Origin: Villigracilis sp024434165
GTDB taxonomy: Bacteria; Chloroflexota; Anaerolineae; Anaerolineales; Villigracilaceae
Direction of reading: 5' to 3'
Length of the DNA stretch: 64,000 nt
Assembly (NCBI GenBank): GCA_030263665.1
Contig: SZPK01000031.1
Span: 1 to 64,000, forward strand
The position numbers were made by a program, and so were the translations under genes. Below, in pieces: positions 16,763-25,416 of the stretch. The first letter of the stretch is position 1. Each line of letters begins with the position of its first letter. A model generated the notes under the pieces. It was not told the DNA's origin, ran no database searches, and saw only the letters and a list, made by a program, of their open reading frames with translations.

Positions 16763-17755
16763 TTAGATGGCGGACGGCCACCATCCGCTCAGGATGGCTT
16801 CGTCCGGGTCGAGCCGGTCGGGCGGTTTGATCGTTCGCACCTTCGCGCCGCCGCCTCGGATGGACGCCGATACAGTGTGCGCCCATTCGACGCCCGCCTT
16901 GTCGGGGTCGCGCAACAACACGTATTCGTATTCGCTGTGTTCGCTGAACCACCGGTGCATTTTTGCAGACGGACTGGCGCCGTTGGTGTACACCGCGACC
17001 GTGTCGGCATCGCGTCCGAGTTGGTGCAGTTTCTGCGCCGTGATGAGCATGTCGAACAGCCCTTCCAGCACAACCAGCGTGCGCGTGGAGGGAACGATGC
17101 GCCAGCTGCCAAGCGGCTGGATGCGGTTGCCCCAGGTCTTGTGATTCTTCTCCGGCTGGAAGGTGCGCGCGCCTTTGGGCAGTTGCTCTTCAGGGATGTA
17201 ACGAACGTTCATCACTGTGGGGCGTGTCGGCGGATCGGCGTACACCACGCCGCCCGCCCACAACCAGGTCCCGTCACGGCGCACCATCATGGACTGTTTT
17301 GCGGCTTCGATGATTCCCCGATGGACTAGTGGAACGAGAATACCATAGCCAAGTCCATACACCAGCGCTGTGTACGGAAGCACGCCGCGTTGGGAGAGAT
17401 AAGCCCATGTGGGTGAACGCTGGACATACGAACGCGCTTCCGACATGGCTTCATCCAGCATTTGCACCTGTGTCGGCGGCTTGGGAGGGCGTGTCGGCTG
17501 TATTGCCGATACAGGCGGTTTCCAGGCCTGCCCGAGTTTGATTCGCAAGGCATTCAGCGAACCGCCCGTGGCGCCACAGCGCAGGCACTTCCAGTATCCC
17601 TTTACCAGATGGACGCCAAAGTTGGGATGACCGCCTTGCCCTTCACGGCTTGCATCGTTATGGAAGGGGCACCAGAAGATGGCCCAGTCGCGGTGGCGTT
17701 CCACTCGAACCGCCTGACCCAGGATTTCTTCGGCGGCGGATAAGATATCTTCCAT
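16763..17755 (-). CDS. DnaG-like primase with CHC2 zinc finger and Toprim domain
   Basis: 330 aa. The N-terminal zinc finger reads CPFH (res ~29) ... CLRCGATGGS (res ~57), the CHC2 motif. A Pro-rich linker follows, then a Toprim core with VVLEGLFDML (motif E) and LLRDPDKAG (DxD-type motif). It is shorter than chromosomal DnaG (~600 aa) and lacks the helicase-binding domain, as is usual for phage and plasmid primases. Its likely role is primer synthesis for the element, with the adjacent SSB and clamp. The ATG at 17755 has a purine-rich SD (GAAGGAAAGG). Confidence 0.9.
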   Translation of the reverse strand: MEDILSAAEEILGQAVRVERHRDWAIFWCPFHNDASREGQGGHPNFGVHLVKGYWKCLRCGATGGSLNALRIKLGQAWKPPVSAIQPTRPPKPPTQVQMLDEAMSEARSYVQRSPTWAYLSQRGVLPYTALVYGLGYGILVPLVHRGIIEAAKQSMMVRRDGTWLWAGGVVYADPPTRPTVMNVRYIPEEQLPKGARTFQPEKNHKTWGNRIQPLGSWRIVPSTRTLVVLEGLFDMLITAQKLHQLGRDADTVAVYTNGASPSAKMHRWFSEHSEYEYVLLRDPDKAGVEWAHTVSASIRGGGAKVRTIKPPDRLDPDEAILSGWWPSAI

Positions 17756-17800
17756 GTCCTTTCCTTCGACCTCCTCTTGATTGGAGTTTTCGTATGTGCA

Positions 17801-17908
17801 CTATCCTCCCAGGCAATGGGCGAGGGCAGCCATGACGGCCGATAACCAGTGATGAGGCTGGCTCGCGGCGATGGCGACCAGGATGAGTAATAGTGCGAGG
17901 GTTCTCAT
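17801..17908 (-). CDS. putative hydrophobic micropeptide (35 aa)
   Basis: The ATG at 17908 has SD AAGGAG spaced 7-8 bases. The peptide MRTLALLLILVAIAAS... is one hydrophobic span and ends in CLGG. No homologue recognised. Only the SD and its place in a same-strand operon support it. Confidence 0.4.
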   Translation of the reverse strand: MRTLALLLILVAIAASQPHHWLSAVMAALAHCLGG

Positions 17909-17995
17909 GATCTGTCTCCTTGTTTGAAATGATTAAATCTTTCCAACCGGAGAGCATGATCACGCATCCTCGCGGACCGGCGTGTCGGGTTCGCT

Positions 17996-18223
17996 TCATC
18001 GGATTTCGACGCTTGCCCAGTCGGGCGCAGTCGTGTACACCGCCGCGTCCTCGCGCAGCAGTGTAACGGTGGCGGAATACAGGTAGTCGCCCTGCTGTCG
18101 TCCGGAAGGGGCGGCGACGTTGAGCAACCGGCCGTCCACGAGCACTTTGCGCTGCGCGGCGTTCAGGCGAAAGGGCGCGGAAATCTTGACAGTCTTGCTG
18201 GTTGTGGTATTATCGGAACACAT
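17996..18223 (-). CDS. hypothetical 75-aa protein, first gene of the minus-strand operon
   Basis: The ATG at 18223 has AAAGGA upstream. The product is small and strand-rich (KTVKISAPFRLNAAQRKVLVDGRLLNV) and could be a small DNA- or RNA-binding protein. Its leader on the minus strand contains a short inverted repeat (GAGATCG...CGATCTC, 18239-18264) directly before the SD and the larger hairpin at 18315-18355, so expression may be controlled there. Confidence 0.5.
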   Translation of the reverse strand: MCSDNTTTSKTVKISAPFRLNAAQRKVLVDGRLLNVAAPSGRQQGDYLYSATVTLLREDAAVYTTAPDWASVEIR

Positions 18224-18314
18224 GTTCTATGTCCTTTGAGATCGTTCGGTTGCAGCCGGGCGATCTCACTTTTTATCGGGCCTTTCACCCCGATGAGTCC
18301 TCGCTGGGAAACGA

Positions 18315-18355
18315 AAACGGGCGCCGCCTGGAAAAATCCAGGACAGCGCCCGTTT
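18315..18355. terminator. strong two-part hairpin at the head of the replication operon
   Basis: The outer stem AAACGGGCGC / GCGCCCGTTT encloses an inner stem CCTGG / CCAGG. T-rich tracts lie on both sides (TTTTTGC on plus, TTTTCGTTTC on minus), so it could terminate in either direction or act as a leader attenuator for the minus-strand operon. Confidence 0.6.
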
Positions 18356-19029
18356 TTGCTTGCTTGATGGGGATATTCAGTTGTCGTGTTGGTGAGGTGA
18401 ACCTCCTTTGAAGAGAACGAACGGTTTATTCTGCGCGTTCATCGCCGACACAGTCCGCCAAACTCGAACTGTGTCGGGAATCGTCACGAGCATTTTGAGG
18501 GGATTTCAAACTGCCTGGTGTTGAAGCGCTCATGTTCCTGCTTCCCATCGGTTCATGATTTGTTCTTGCGATTAAGGCAGTTTGATCCAGCATGCTCGTT
18601 ACTTGTTGACTTTGATGGAGAGATGGATTTGTTTTGGTTCTTGATTTCGTGAATATGATTTCCTTTCGTGTGCAGGCAGATGGGGGTGTGAGACAACGGT
18701 AGAAGCCCGGCGTTTGCCAGGCTTCTTGGGGAGAGGGGATGGATTGTGGGAAGTAGGAACAGTGCGGATTATATGGATGTGCGGGAATCTGTCAAAGCAC
18801 GTAGGCGGCAGAATCGATTTTCTGGCGCGTTTTCACGCCCCTCTTACCTACGGGTGGATTTACAGTATGCCGTGAACCCTTCCAGAGGATGTAGAGTTAC
18901 TTCCTGACCTATTCGCTTGATCATTTTGATTTAGCGCGAATTTCACTCAGACGGCAGGCAAAATTCAGGTGGGGCAAACAGGGAATAGTTTCCGTTCTTG
19001 TACCGGAAATTCTTCATGAGGCTGTTTGA
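18356..19029. other. gene-free stretch between divergent modules
   Basis: About 670 bp with no supportable coding region. It holds one clear hairpin (18701-18726, AGAAGCC...GGCTTCT with an inner GGC/GCC pair). I see no iterons, no tRNA and no clear promoter consensus. Being between the minus-strand replication genes and the plus-strand transfer-like genes, it is where an origin or transfer site would be expected, but nothing in it proves one. Confidence 0.4.
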
Positions 19030-19182
19030 TTATGTGGGTTGTCCGCCTATGGATTTCATGCCTAAATCCATCAGCGCAAGACTGCCAACTCCCCTCTCGA
19101 TACGGTAGCGACACACGCCGCATACGCTGCGAGGCGGTTTCGTATTATTCGCCGTGCAGGTGAGACGTGGTTTTCTAACCAC
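19030..19182 (-). CDS. putative 50-aa Cys-containing basic protein
   Basis: A GTG start at 19182 is preceded by a near-perfect SD (AGGAGGT, 19187-19193, spacing 4-5), which is the main support. The product is basic with CxxC spacing (residue C9, then SVCGVCRYRIERGVG), possibly a minimal zinc knuckle. It is divergent from the gene starting at 19215. It could be a regulator or an untranslated remnant. Confidence 0.45.
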   Translation of the reverse strand: MVRKPRLTCTANNTKPPRSVCGVCRYRIERGVGSLALMDLGMKSIGGQPT

Positions 19183-19214
19183 TTGTACCTCCTCTAAAAA
19201 ACTCGAAAGGAATT

Positions 19215-20147
19215 TTGATCGAAAGAATGAGCAACATGAAAATTCTTGTCTGGCTGTTCGCGCCCCTGCTTTTATTACTCGGATTGAATTACCAGCAACT
19301 GTATTCCGCGTGGACAATCTGGAGTGAAACGAGGCGGCTCACGGACCTGTCGGCAAACTCCTCACTGGAATTCCAAAACCCGGCACCCATCGAAGACGAA
19401 TTTGCAGGTGGGTTGTCTCCGCGCTTTTGGGAGTTCTCCATCATCAACGGCGGCGGGCAGGTTTCGCAAGATCGCGCCTGGCATTCCGCTTCCATGACAT
19501 TCGATCATGGACTCACTATCCAGCACTTTCCCGATCCGGATTTCCAAGAGGAAAACTCCAATCCGATGCAGAAACCGGCCGCGGGGCAATACAACAATGT
19601 CACCCTCATCGGCGGAAGAAACTTTCGCCCGACGCCTTCGAGCGATGTGGTGTTGAAGTTCTCCTCCAAAGTCAGTGAAAATTTCTACGGAACTGCCGGC
19701 TTGATCTTCCAGCCGCATGGGACGCTCCAGGAAGACGGGATGTTCGTAAAGCCATTCGACATGTTCGGTTTTGCGGTCGCCGGGCAGGAGTCGTCCATCC
19801 AGGGCGTCAATGGCGCGCTGTGTTATCTCGCTCTGAATTGGATGCCCGTGGAAGTCGCTTCTCTCGACGTGGACGCGCACGCCTTGCATGAATACGAGAT
19901 TCGCTTGCGCTGGATCAGCCCGACGGAGTGGATGGGTATCGTGAAGTTTGATGGAAACATCAATTGCCAGATGTCCATGCCCGCGTTTGGACCGGTGGAA
20001 GTCCACGTGTGGAGCGACAACTCATGGGTCGTTCACAAAACCCGCCGCTGGTGGGAGATCGGCCCAACGATGGAATTGAAATATCAGGACGGTGGGGAGA
20101 AGCAGTTTTATCTCGAAACCATTCAGATCTTCGCAGAGGCGAAATAA
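19215..20147 (+). CDS. secreted or membrane-anchored LamG-like protein
   Basis: 310 aa. The TTG at 19215 has GAAAGGAA just upstream; the ATG at 19227 is an alternative. One N-terminal hydrophobic segment (ILVWLFAPLLLLLGL) acts as signal or anchor. The rest is strand-rich with Trp and Gly (LSPRFWEFSIINGGGQVSQ, GTAGLIFQPHG, GFAVAGQES), like the concanavalin A-like/LamG folds of carbohydrate-binding proteins. No catalytic Glu pair of GH16 is evident. First gene of the plus-strand module; possibly a surface protein. Confidence 0.6.
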   Translation: MIERMSNMKILVWLFAPLLLLLGLNYQQLYSAWTIWSETRRLTDLSANSSLEFQNPAPIEDEFAGGLSPRFWEFSIINGGGQVSQDRAWHSASMTFDHGLTIQHFPDPDFQEENSNPMQKPAAGQYNNVTLIGGRNFRPTPSSDVVLKFSSKVSENFYGTAGLIFQPHGTLQEDGMFVKPFDMFGFAVAGQESSIQGVNGALCYLALNWMPVEVASLDVDAHALHEYEIRLRWISPTEWMGIVKFDGNINCQMSMPAFGPVEVHVWSDNSWVVHKTRRWWEIGPTMELKYQDGGEKQFYLETIQIFAEAK

Positions 20148-20190
20148 GCCAGCCGATACACCTAACGACACAGACGCCACACCTGCCGAC

Positions 20191-20213
20191 ACGCTTTTGT
20201 ATCATGCGGCGCA
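20191..20213 (+). promoter_or_regulatory. leaderless-type promoter (TATCAT, 7 nt, ATG)
   Basis: GCTTTTGTATCAT ends at 20205, and seven bases later comes ATG 20213. The same block precedes the VirB4-like gene, and the 7-nt spacing also occurs at the SDR gene (55325). No SD is present, so transcription probably starts at the A of the ATG. No clear -35 is visible. Confidence 0.5.
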
Positions 20214-20803
20214 TGAGCGAGACGTACCAGTCCAAGCGGGAGCGCTGGCAGCGCATGTTGGAGTCACTGCCTGAGGGTCTCCGCGAGCACGTTTCCCTGC
20301 GCAACGTCGAAGCCGTTTCAGCCTTGACGCCGCAGGCGCAGGAGCGGCTGGAGGAGGCAATCCAAGCCGGACTCAAGCGCATCCCGCGCGCGGTGGAGCA
20401 GCTGCGAACCAACCCGAACACTTCTGTTGCTGACCTGCTCAACCCGCCAACTCAATTTGTCGCAGAACCTTCACAGCCAGCATCGGATTTTCCGGGACAC
20501 ATCCAAAAGCAACTGGCGGATTTGATCCAGGCATGTTTTCCAGACATGCCGCGCATCTCGGCGGAGGCCCTTGCAAATTCGGATGTGATGGAGGTCGCTC
20601 GCAACGTTGCTGAGGTGTTCGATCAACTGTTCAAGTCCAGTCATTTGAAAACCGATTTTGTGATGATGGTTTTGTATGGTCTCATGCGCCAAACCCTGGA
20701 ACGTCTCGATGAAATGATCGAAGCCAGCCCTGCCCTGAGGCAGGCATTCTACCAGAACAACCTGCCCTGGAATTCCAACGATAGGAGAAACACAAATGCT
20801 TAA
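20213..20803 (+). CDS. hypothetical helical protein (196 aa), first gene of the Tad/T4SS-like operon
   Basis: The start is ATG 20213 (20204 is possible), preceded by a leaderless promoter motif rather than an SD. The protein is almost entirely helical and charged (SKRERWQRMLESLPEGLREHV), with no membrane segment. Its end overlaps the next start by 8 bp, so it is coupled to the CpaB-like gene. It may be an accessory or regulatory subunit of the secretion module; no family recognised. Confidence 0.6.
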   Translation: MSETYQSKRERWQRMLESLPEGLREHVSLRNVEAVSALTPQAQERLEEAIQAGLKRIPRAVEQLRTNPNTSVADLLNPPTQFVAEPSQPASDFPGHIQKQLADLIQACFPDMPRISAEALANSDVMEVARNVAEVFDQLFKSSHLKTDFVMMVLYGLMRQTLERLDEMIEASPALRQAFYQNNLPWNSNDRRNTNA

Positions 20804-21713
20804 ACGAATCGCCTCGACCGGCATCAACGTGGTCGTGCTCGGCGTGTCGGTCGCCGTCTTTTTGCTGGCGTTCATCGCCCTGAATGCTTTGGGCGCGGCG
20901 CAAAGACCGCCCACGATTTCCGTACTTTCCGCTACGCGCGATCTCAACATCGGCGATGTCATCACCGCGAATGACCTGGCGGTCAAGACGGTGTTTCAGG
21001 ATGACAACGCCGGTCTGTATATCCCCGGCGAGGAAGTCACAGGGGTCGTCGGCGGCGTGGTGGCGCAGCCCATCTTCAGCGGTCAACCCATTTTTCGATC
21101 TGCCATTCTCGCGCCCGCCGCGGAAGGAACACGCCTCTCCGCCGTGCTCGCGCAGTATCCCGGATACAGCCTCTTCCCGCTGCCATTGGATGCAATGAAC
21201 CTTGTCGCGCCCGACGCCGAGGCGTTCCTGCCGGGTGATCTGATCGGCGTGACCGTGGTGATCACCAGCCGCCCGCAACAAATGACGACTCCAACCGCCA
21301 TGCCTGAGATCATCCTTCAGCCCGGCTATGGAGTCGAGCCCACCGCGACGCCTGCGCCACAGGAGGTCGAACAAACCGAAGCCTTGAGCCGCGCCCTGCC
21401 GCCGCTGGCGAAGGATTTGTTCCCGATGGGCGTGCGCGTGATCGCCATTCAGGGACTGCCGCCTCAAACCGACTCAACCGATTCAAGCAATTCCGACTCC
21501 GCCTTCACGACCTTCGATCAGCCGCAAATGTTGATCCTGCTCGTTCCGAATGAAAGCCGCGAAGTATTATCGTTGGCATTGCAGCAGGGAGATCGTTTGG
21601 TGGTCTCGCTGATGGCACGTGGTGATGAAGCACCCTCTGCCGGCTTTACCTATTGGGACTTCGAGGACCTGTTCAAGAAGGATCGTGAGGAAGTCTTGGG
21701 GGGAGGTCAGTAA
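20796..21713 (+). CDS. CpaB/RcpC-like SAF-domain protein
   Basis: 305 aa. One N-terminal membrane span (VVVLGVSVAVFLLAFIAL) is followed by a SAF domain (VLSATRDLNIGDVITANDLAVKTV), the form of CpaB/RcpC, a periplasmic component that gates the secretin in Flp/Tad pili. A Thr/Pro/Gln-rich insert (res ~165-195) and an acidic C-terminus follow. Its stop overlaps the CpaE-like start (TAATG). No secretin, prepilin or TadB/C is in view, so it serves a partial or divergent machine. Confidence 0.8.
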   Translation: MLKRIASTGINVVVLGVSVAVFLLAFIALNALGAAQRPPTISVLSATRDLNIGDVITANDLAVKTVFQDDNAGLYIPGEEVTGVVGGVVAQPIFSGQPIFRSAILAPAAEGTRLSAVLAQYPGYSLFPLPLDAMNLVAPDAEAFLPGDLIGVTVVITSRPQQMTTPTAMPEIILQPGYGVEPTATPAPQEVEQTEALSRALPPLAKDLFPMGVRVIAIQGLPPQTDSTDSSNSDSAFTTFDQPQMLILLVPNESREVLSLALQQGDRLVVSLMARGDEAPSAGFTYWDFEDLFKKDREEVLGGGQ

Positions 21714-23074
21714 TGCAGGTCTTATTGCTCGGCGCGGGAACCGTGACCTCGCGACTCAATATGCAACTGGCGGAACAGGGTCATTCGGTCATTGCGCAGA
21801 TCGCCGCCTTTACGCCGCAGCACATTGATTTATTTGACTTTCGTGCTTTGATCGTGGTTTCGCCTGAATCATCCGTCTCGCCCGAGAGTCTGGTCAAGGC
21901 GGCGGAACGTGGCAAGTTGATCTTCGTCATCGCCGGCGTGGGCGATGGCATGTCGTCCTGGGCAAATGGTGTAGGCGTGCCGGCCTTGGCGTACCCGCCC
22001 TCGGATGTGGACATCAATAAATTGTATGAAGTGATGCGGCGGGCTGATGCAGGGAATCTCGCCGCAGACGATCAGTATCGTAGAGCCGTGCTAGGCAGTG
22101 ATATGTCTGCCCGCATTCAATCCGGGATGGCGGTACGAAAGATTGCCATCACTTCCCCGAAAGGTGGTACGGGTAAGACGACAGTGGCAGTTAATCTTGC
22201 TGTGGCGCTGGCTTTGTCGGGCATCACCACATATCTTGTGGACGCAGACGGCAATGCCGGCGCACTGCAATATCACATGCGAATGGAGCGCGTCAACACC
22301 ACCATGATCGGGTTGCTCCGGCGCGAGATCGCGAAAGCCAATAAAGGCGTGATGAGCGATGTGGCATCCGGTGCGGCTTATCTGAATGCCTTTACACCGT
22401 TGGAAAACCTACCGACCTTGCGCGTTCTTCCGGGACTCATCACGGATGATCTCGGTGATGAAGTCCTGCAACAGGAAGCGAAAGTCTCAGAAGTCATCCA
22501 GGGGCTGTACGAAGCGGGAGTGGCGGCGGGTGGTGTGGTCATCATGGATGTTGGTATCAACCCTGCCCACGTGGTCCACCGCGCCGCCTTGAAAGCCGCG
22601 GAAGGGATTGCGATTGTGATCAAACCGGAGATTCCAGACCTGGCAGAAACGCGGCGTTGGATCGCACGGATGATCAATTCTCTTGCGAGTGTGGTCGGCA
22701 AAGGCAGCGCGCACGAGTTCGTGGGAAGCCGCGTGAAACTTTGCTACAACCAAGTGGTGGGGGATGGCTTCAAGTCGGCGCACAAGATGTTGCAACAAGC
22801 CTTGAGTGAGGACAAGATCGAACTGGCGCTCATTCCCAACGGCATCCTGCCGATTGTGGATCCGCGCCTCGCGGCGCAGGCGGTGAACTCGGATCGTCGG
22901 GATGACATCTTGATCTGGCGCTACAAGAAGGAGAAATTGGAGGAACTGAGTCCCTTCGCAGATTCATTATTGGGTTTTGCTGCACATTTTGTCCCTGCCG
23001 TGCGGGAAGGCGCGTCGCGCGTTGGACTCTTGCCGAACACCCACAAAAAACGCGGCTGGTTTGGGAAGGGATAG
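21713..23074 (+). CDS. CpaE/MinD-like ATPase
   Basis: 453 aa. The N-terminal ~130 residues form a receiver-like or Rossmann region (MQVLLLGAGTVTSRLNMQLAEQ). A deviant Walker A SPKGGTGKTT follows near residue 149 and the switch DADGNAGAL soon after, as in ParA/MinD/CpaE. Such ATPases position or recruit Tad and conjugation machinery at the membrane. Its location between the CpaB-like and CpaF-like genes fits. Confidence 0.85.
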   Translation: MQVLLLGAGTVTSRLNMQLAEQGHSVIAQIAAFTPQHIDLFDFRALIVVSPESSVSPESLVKAAERGKLIFVIAGVGDGMSSWANGVGVPALAYPPSDVDINKLYEVMRRADAGNLAADDQYRRAVLGSDMSARIQSGMAVRKIAITSPKGGTGKTTVAVNLAVALALSGITTYLVDADGNAGALQYHMRMERVNTTMIGLLRREIAKANKGVMSDVASGAAYLNAFTPLENLPTLRVLPGLITDDLGDEVLQQEAKVSEVIQGLYEAGVAAGGVVIMDVGINPAHVVHRAALKAAEGIAIVIKPEIPDLAETRRWIARMINSLASVVGKGSAHEFVGSRVKLCYNQVVGDGFKSAHKMLQQALSEDKIELALIPNGILPIVDPRLAAQAVNSDRRDDILIWRYKKEKLEELSPFADSLLGFAAHFVPAVREGASRVGLLPNTHKKRGWFGKG

Positions 23075-23077
23075 ACG

Positions 23078-24526
23078 ATGTTCGACATTGCCGGTAAAAC
23101 TCTAAAACCTGTGACCGAAGCGCGCTCCGCGGATGAAATGGAACGCTGGTGGAATATTCTCGCGGAAGAGGGGCGTGCAAAGAAAGCCATTGAGTCCCTG
23201 CAACGCAGTATGACTTCGACCGAAATCGAAGCCCTGGCGCGCCAGGTCTTTGAAGAAGTGAGCGCACGGGCGGTGGATGCGGGTGTCACACTTCCGTCCG
23301 AATACATCCTGCGTTTGATCGGCGATCTCTCCGGCATGGGTCCCCTGCTCGAACTCATCGCCCGATCCGACGTCGAAGACATCGCCATCAACCTGGGACA
23401 CATCTACGTGTACACCACATCCAACGGCTGGGAACACGTCGGCTCGGCTCCTGACGGGATTGGCGATGCCTTGCGCGTGATGATTGACCGCGCCGGCCAG
23501 CGCGCGCCGACGCCCGATTATCCGATTGCCGATGCCATGCTGCAGGTGATGGTTCCGCTCGCAGATGGAACGGTGAGACGAAAAGGCGTGCGCATCAATT
23601 ACATCATGCCGCCGGCTTCGCCTTATGGCGATACGATCACGCTGCGCATCTCGAACTATCGCACGGAATCCGATCTCACGCAGGGGAGTCTGGCTTTGCT
23701 TTGTCAGAACAGACTCCCCCCTGTTCCGCGTCCCAAATTCGATCCGAAAGACTTCCCGCGCGGGAACGGCATTCTCACGCCCGAAGCCGCCAACTACCTG
23801 TTGAGCGTGATGGTGCATGGGGGCACATTGGTCATCGCCGGCACAACGGGTTCGGGCAAGACCTTTGTCGGGCAACGCATACTCCAGGAAATGCTGGACT
23901 ACTACCCGCGTGGCGCGATCCGTTTGTTCATCGTGGAGGATAGCAATGAGATCATCCTGAACGGCTGGAACGGCGATGGCAGGAGTGATACAGGCAACAT
24001 CGTATACACGGTGACCCGACCTGAAATTCGCGGCGGTCCGCCGCCGGTGACCATGTACGACTTGATTCGATCCGCCCTGCGTTCACGCCCGCATGGAGTG
24101 GTGATCGGCGAAGCGCGCGGCGCGGAAGCCTGGGAACTGATTCGCGCCGCGGCAACCGGACACGGTCATTCGGCTTTCACCATCCATGCCACCAGCGCCG
24201 AGCACGTCTGGCCGCGTTTCCTGCAGGTGGTGCAGGCGCATCCCGACGCGGCGCGCATGTCTGAAATTCAGATTGCGCAATCCTTCGCAGAAGCGGTGAC
24301 CGCGGCAGTGTATATCGAGCGCAATCCACAGCACGGACAGATCGTGCGCGAGATCGTGGAGGTTTCCCCAATTGTGGAACGCACAGCAGGGCGTCCTTCC
24401 TTTACTCCATTATTCCGTTATGAACAGGGTAAAGGGTTGATCCCAACCGGCAATCGCCCCATGCGTCCGGGCTTTCGCACGACAGACTTGAATATCCCTG
24501 AGTCCATCTTCAAGGGAGCGATGTAA
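23078..24526 (+). CDS. CpaF/TadA/VirB11-type secretion ATPase
   Basis: 482 aa. Walker A GTTGSGKT near residue 255, Asp box FIVEDSNEI near 287, Walker B GVVIGEARGAEAWEL and His box HGHSAFTIHATS are all present, giving a complete type II/IV secretion hexameric ATPase. The N-terminal ~150 residues match the CpaF helical domain. It powers pilus or substrate transfer at the inner membrane. It is 3 bp downstream of the CpaE-like gene and overlaps the next start. Confidence 0.9.
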   Translation: MFDIAGKTLKPVTEARSADEMERWWNILAEEGRAKKAIESLQRSMTSTEIEALARQVFEEVSARAVDAGVTLPSEYILRLIGDLSGMGPLLELIARSDVEDIAINLGHIYVYTTSNGWEHVGSAPDGIGDALRVMIDRAGQRAPTPDYPIADAMLQVMVPLADGTVRRKGVRINYIMPPASPYGDTITLRISNYRTESDLTQGSLALLCQNRLPPVPRPKFDPKDFPRGNGILTPEAANYLLSVMVHGGTLVIAGTTGSGKTFVGQRILQEMLDYYPRGAIRLFIVEDSNEIILNGWNGDGRSDTGNIVYTVTRPEIRGGPPPVTMYDLIRSALRSRPHGVVIGEARGAEAWELIRAAATGHGHSAFTIHATSAEHVWPRFLQVVQAHPDAARMSEIQIAQSFAEAVTAAVYIERNPQHGQIVREIVEVSPIVERTAGRPSFTPLFRYEQGKGLIPTGNRPMRPGFRTTDLNIPESIFKGAM

Positions 24527-25047
24527 TGGCGGAACAGATCGTTGGCTCCACGCGCACCTTTGTGCTTGCGAAGGGCTTTACGCAGATCGGCAATCATGCC
24601 GCCTTGATCGGCGAAGATGATACGCGCCGTCTGTTCGCCGAGTTGTATGCCGACCCGGATCGTCCCGAAGTGCGACCGCAGGAGGCGTATCAGGCCATGT
24701 TATCTTCCATGCAACCGGGCTGGGCCCTGCGACTTCTACAATTGTTCTGGCCCGATCCGGAACCAAGACTGGCGTTTCAAAAGCAGGTACAACAATGGAA
24801 ATTGTCAAGCACAGAAGGTTTGGATATATTACATCAGGGTTTATTGCTGGCAGTGCAGGAATATCCGTTGCCCTTTGTACGCCGTACGGTGTTGGAATTT
24901 GTATTGCCAGGTGATGAAGGCATCGCTTGGTGGGAAGGTCTGACGGGTCTGTGCGCCGGCTTTGGGTTGCGCGTGCATTTTTTGGAGCAGGGGGAGATTG
25001 AAGAATTGGCACGTTGGCTTTTGAATCCAGACTTGGAATATCATTGA
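24526..25047 (+). CDS. 173-aa protein resembling the N-terminal domain of VirB4
   Basis: TAATG overlap with the CpaF-like gene shows translational coupling. The sequence YQAMLSSMQPGWALRLLQLFWPDPEP reads like the N-terminal region of VirB4/TrbE ATPases, where a short (LL..LP..W.vr..Q.F) core precedes the motor domain. A VirB4 motor lacking such a domain is encoded 3.4 kb downstream. It may therefore be a separately encoded VirB4 N-domain. This is inference by eye; a simple hypothetical protein is the alternative. Confidence 0.55.
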   Translation: MAEQIVGSTRTFVLAKGFTQIGNHAALIGEDDTRRLFAELYADPDRPEVRPQEAYQAMLSSMQPGWALRLLQLFWPDPEPRLAFQKQVQQWKLSSTEGLDILHQGLLLAVQEYPLPFVRRTVLEFVLPGDEGIAWWEGLTGLCAGFGLRVHFLEQGEIEELARWLLNPDLEYH

Positions 25048-25416
25048 GAGAAATAAGCAAGGTTCCTTCGGCTCATCCTGCCTGTTGATCGCTGTAAATG
25101 AAATGAACATTGCCTGCCGCGTTTGGATCAGCAGCGAGACAGGTCAGCAGGTCAAATTACAGACTTCGCAGCGAAATTTAGATGTACAGAAATCATTCTT
25201 TTCACGCAAACCTTCCTATCCGTCAAGAGGATGGACGCCATAGGATGTTTTGGATTTGCTTGCGCGGGTGATATTCCTGCGCCGTAGGGTGGTCTTGTCC
25301 CGCTTTTGTATTAAGATGCCGGGGTAAAACCCGGCATCTTATTCCCCAACCTTTTCGGTGGATAATGTGTATAACTGATGTGATGTACTCACGAAGTCAA
25401 AAGGAGATTCCTCCGC
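25048..25416 (+). other. intergenic leader with hairpin before the sigma-factor gene
   Basis: No gene seen. A GCTTTTGTATTAA block (25302-25314) resembles the promoter motif at 20.2 and 28.4 kb. It runs directly into a perfect 12-bp hairpin at 25312-25341 (TAAGATGCCGGG / CCCGGCATCTTA). That hairpin could end the upstream operon or sit at the 5' end of the sigma mRNA. A second AT-rich candidate (GTGTATAACT) lies at 25367-25377. Confidence 0.5.

Noticed and set aside
18283..18360. Hammerhead-ribozyme-like core (GATGAGTCC...GGGAAACGAAA next to a GC-rich stem)
   Set aside because: The invariant CUGAUGA reads CCGAUGA, stem II does not close properly and no stem I partner follows the cleavage position; it is better explained as an operon hairpin with a degenerate SD flank.
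20682..21467. 261-codon minus-strand frame over the CpaB-like gene
   Set aside because: Shadow of a motif-bearing gene, rich in Arg/His.
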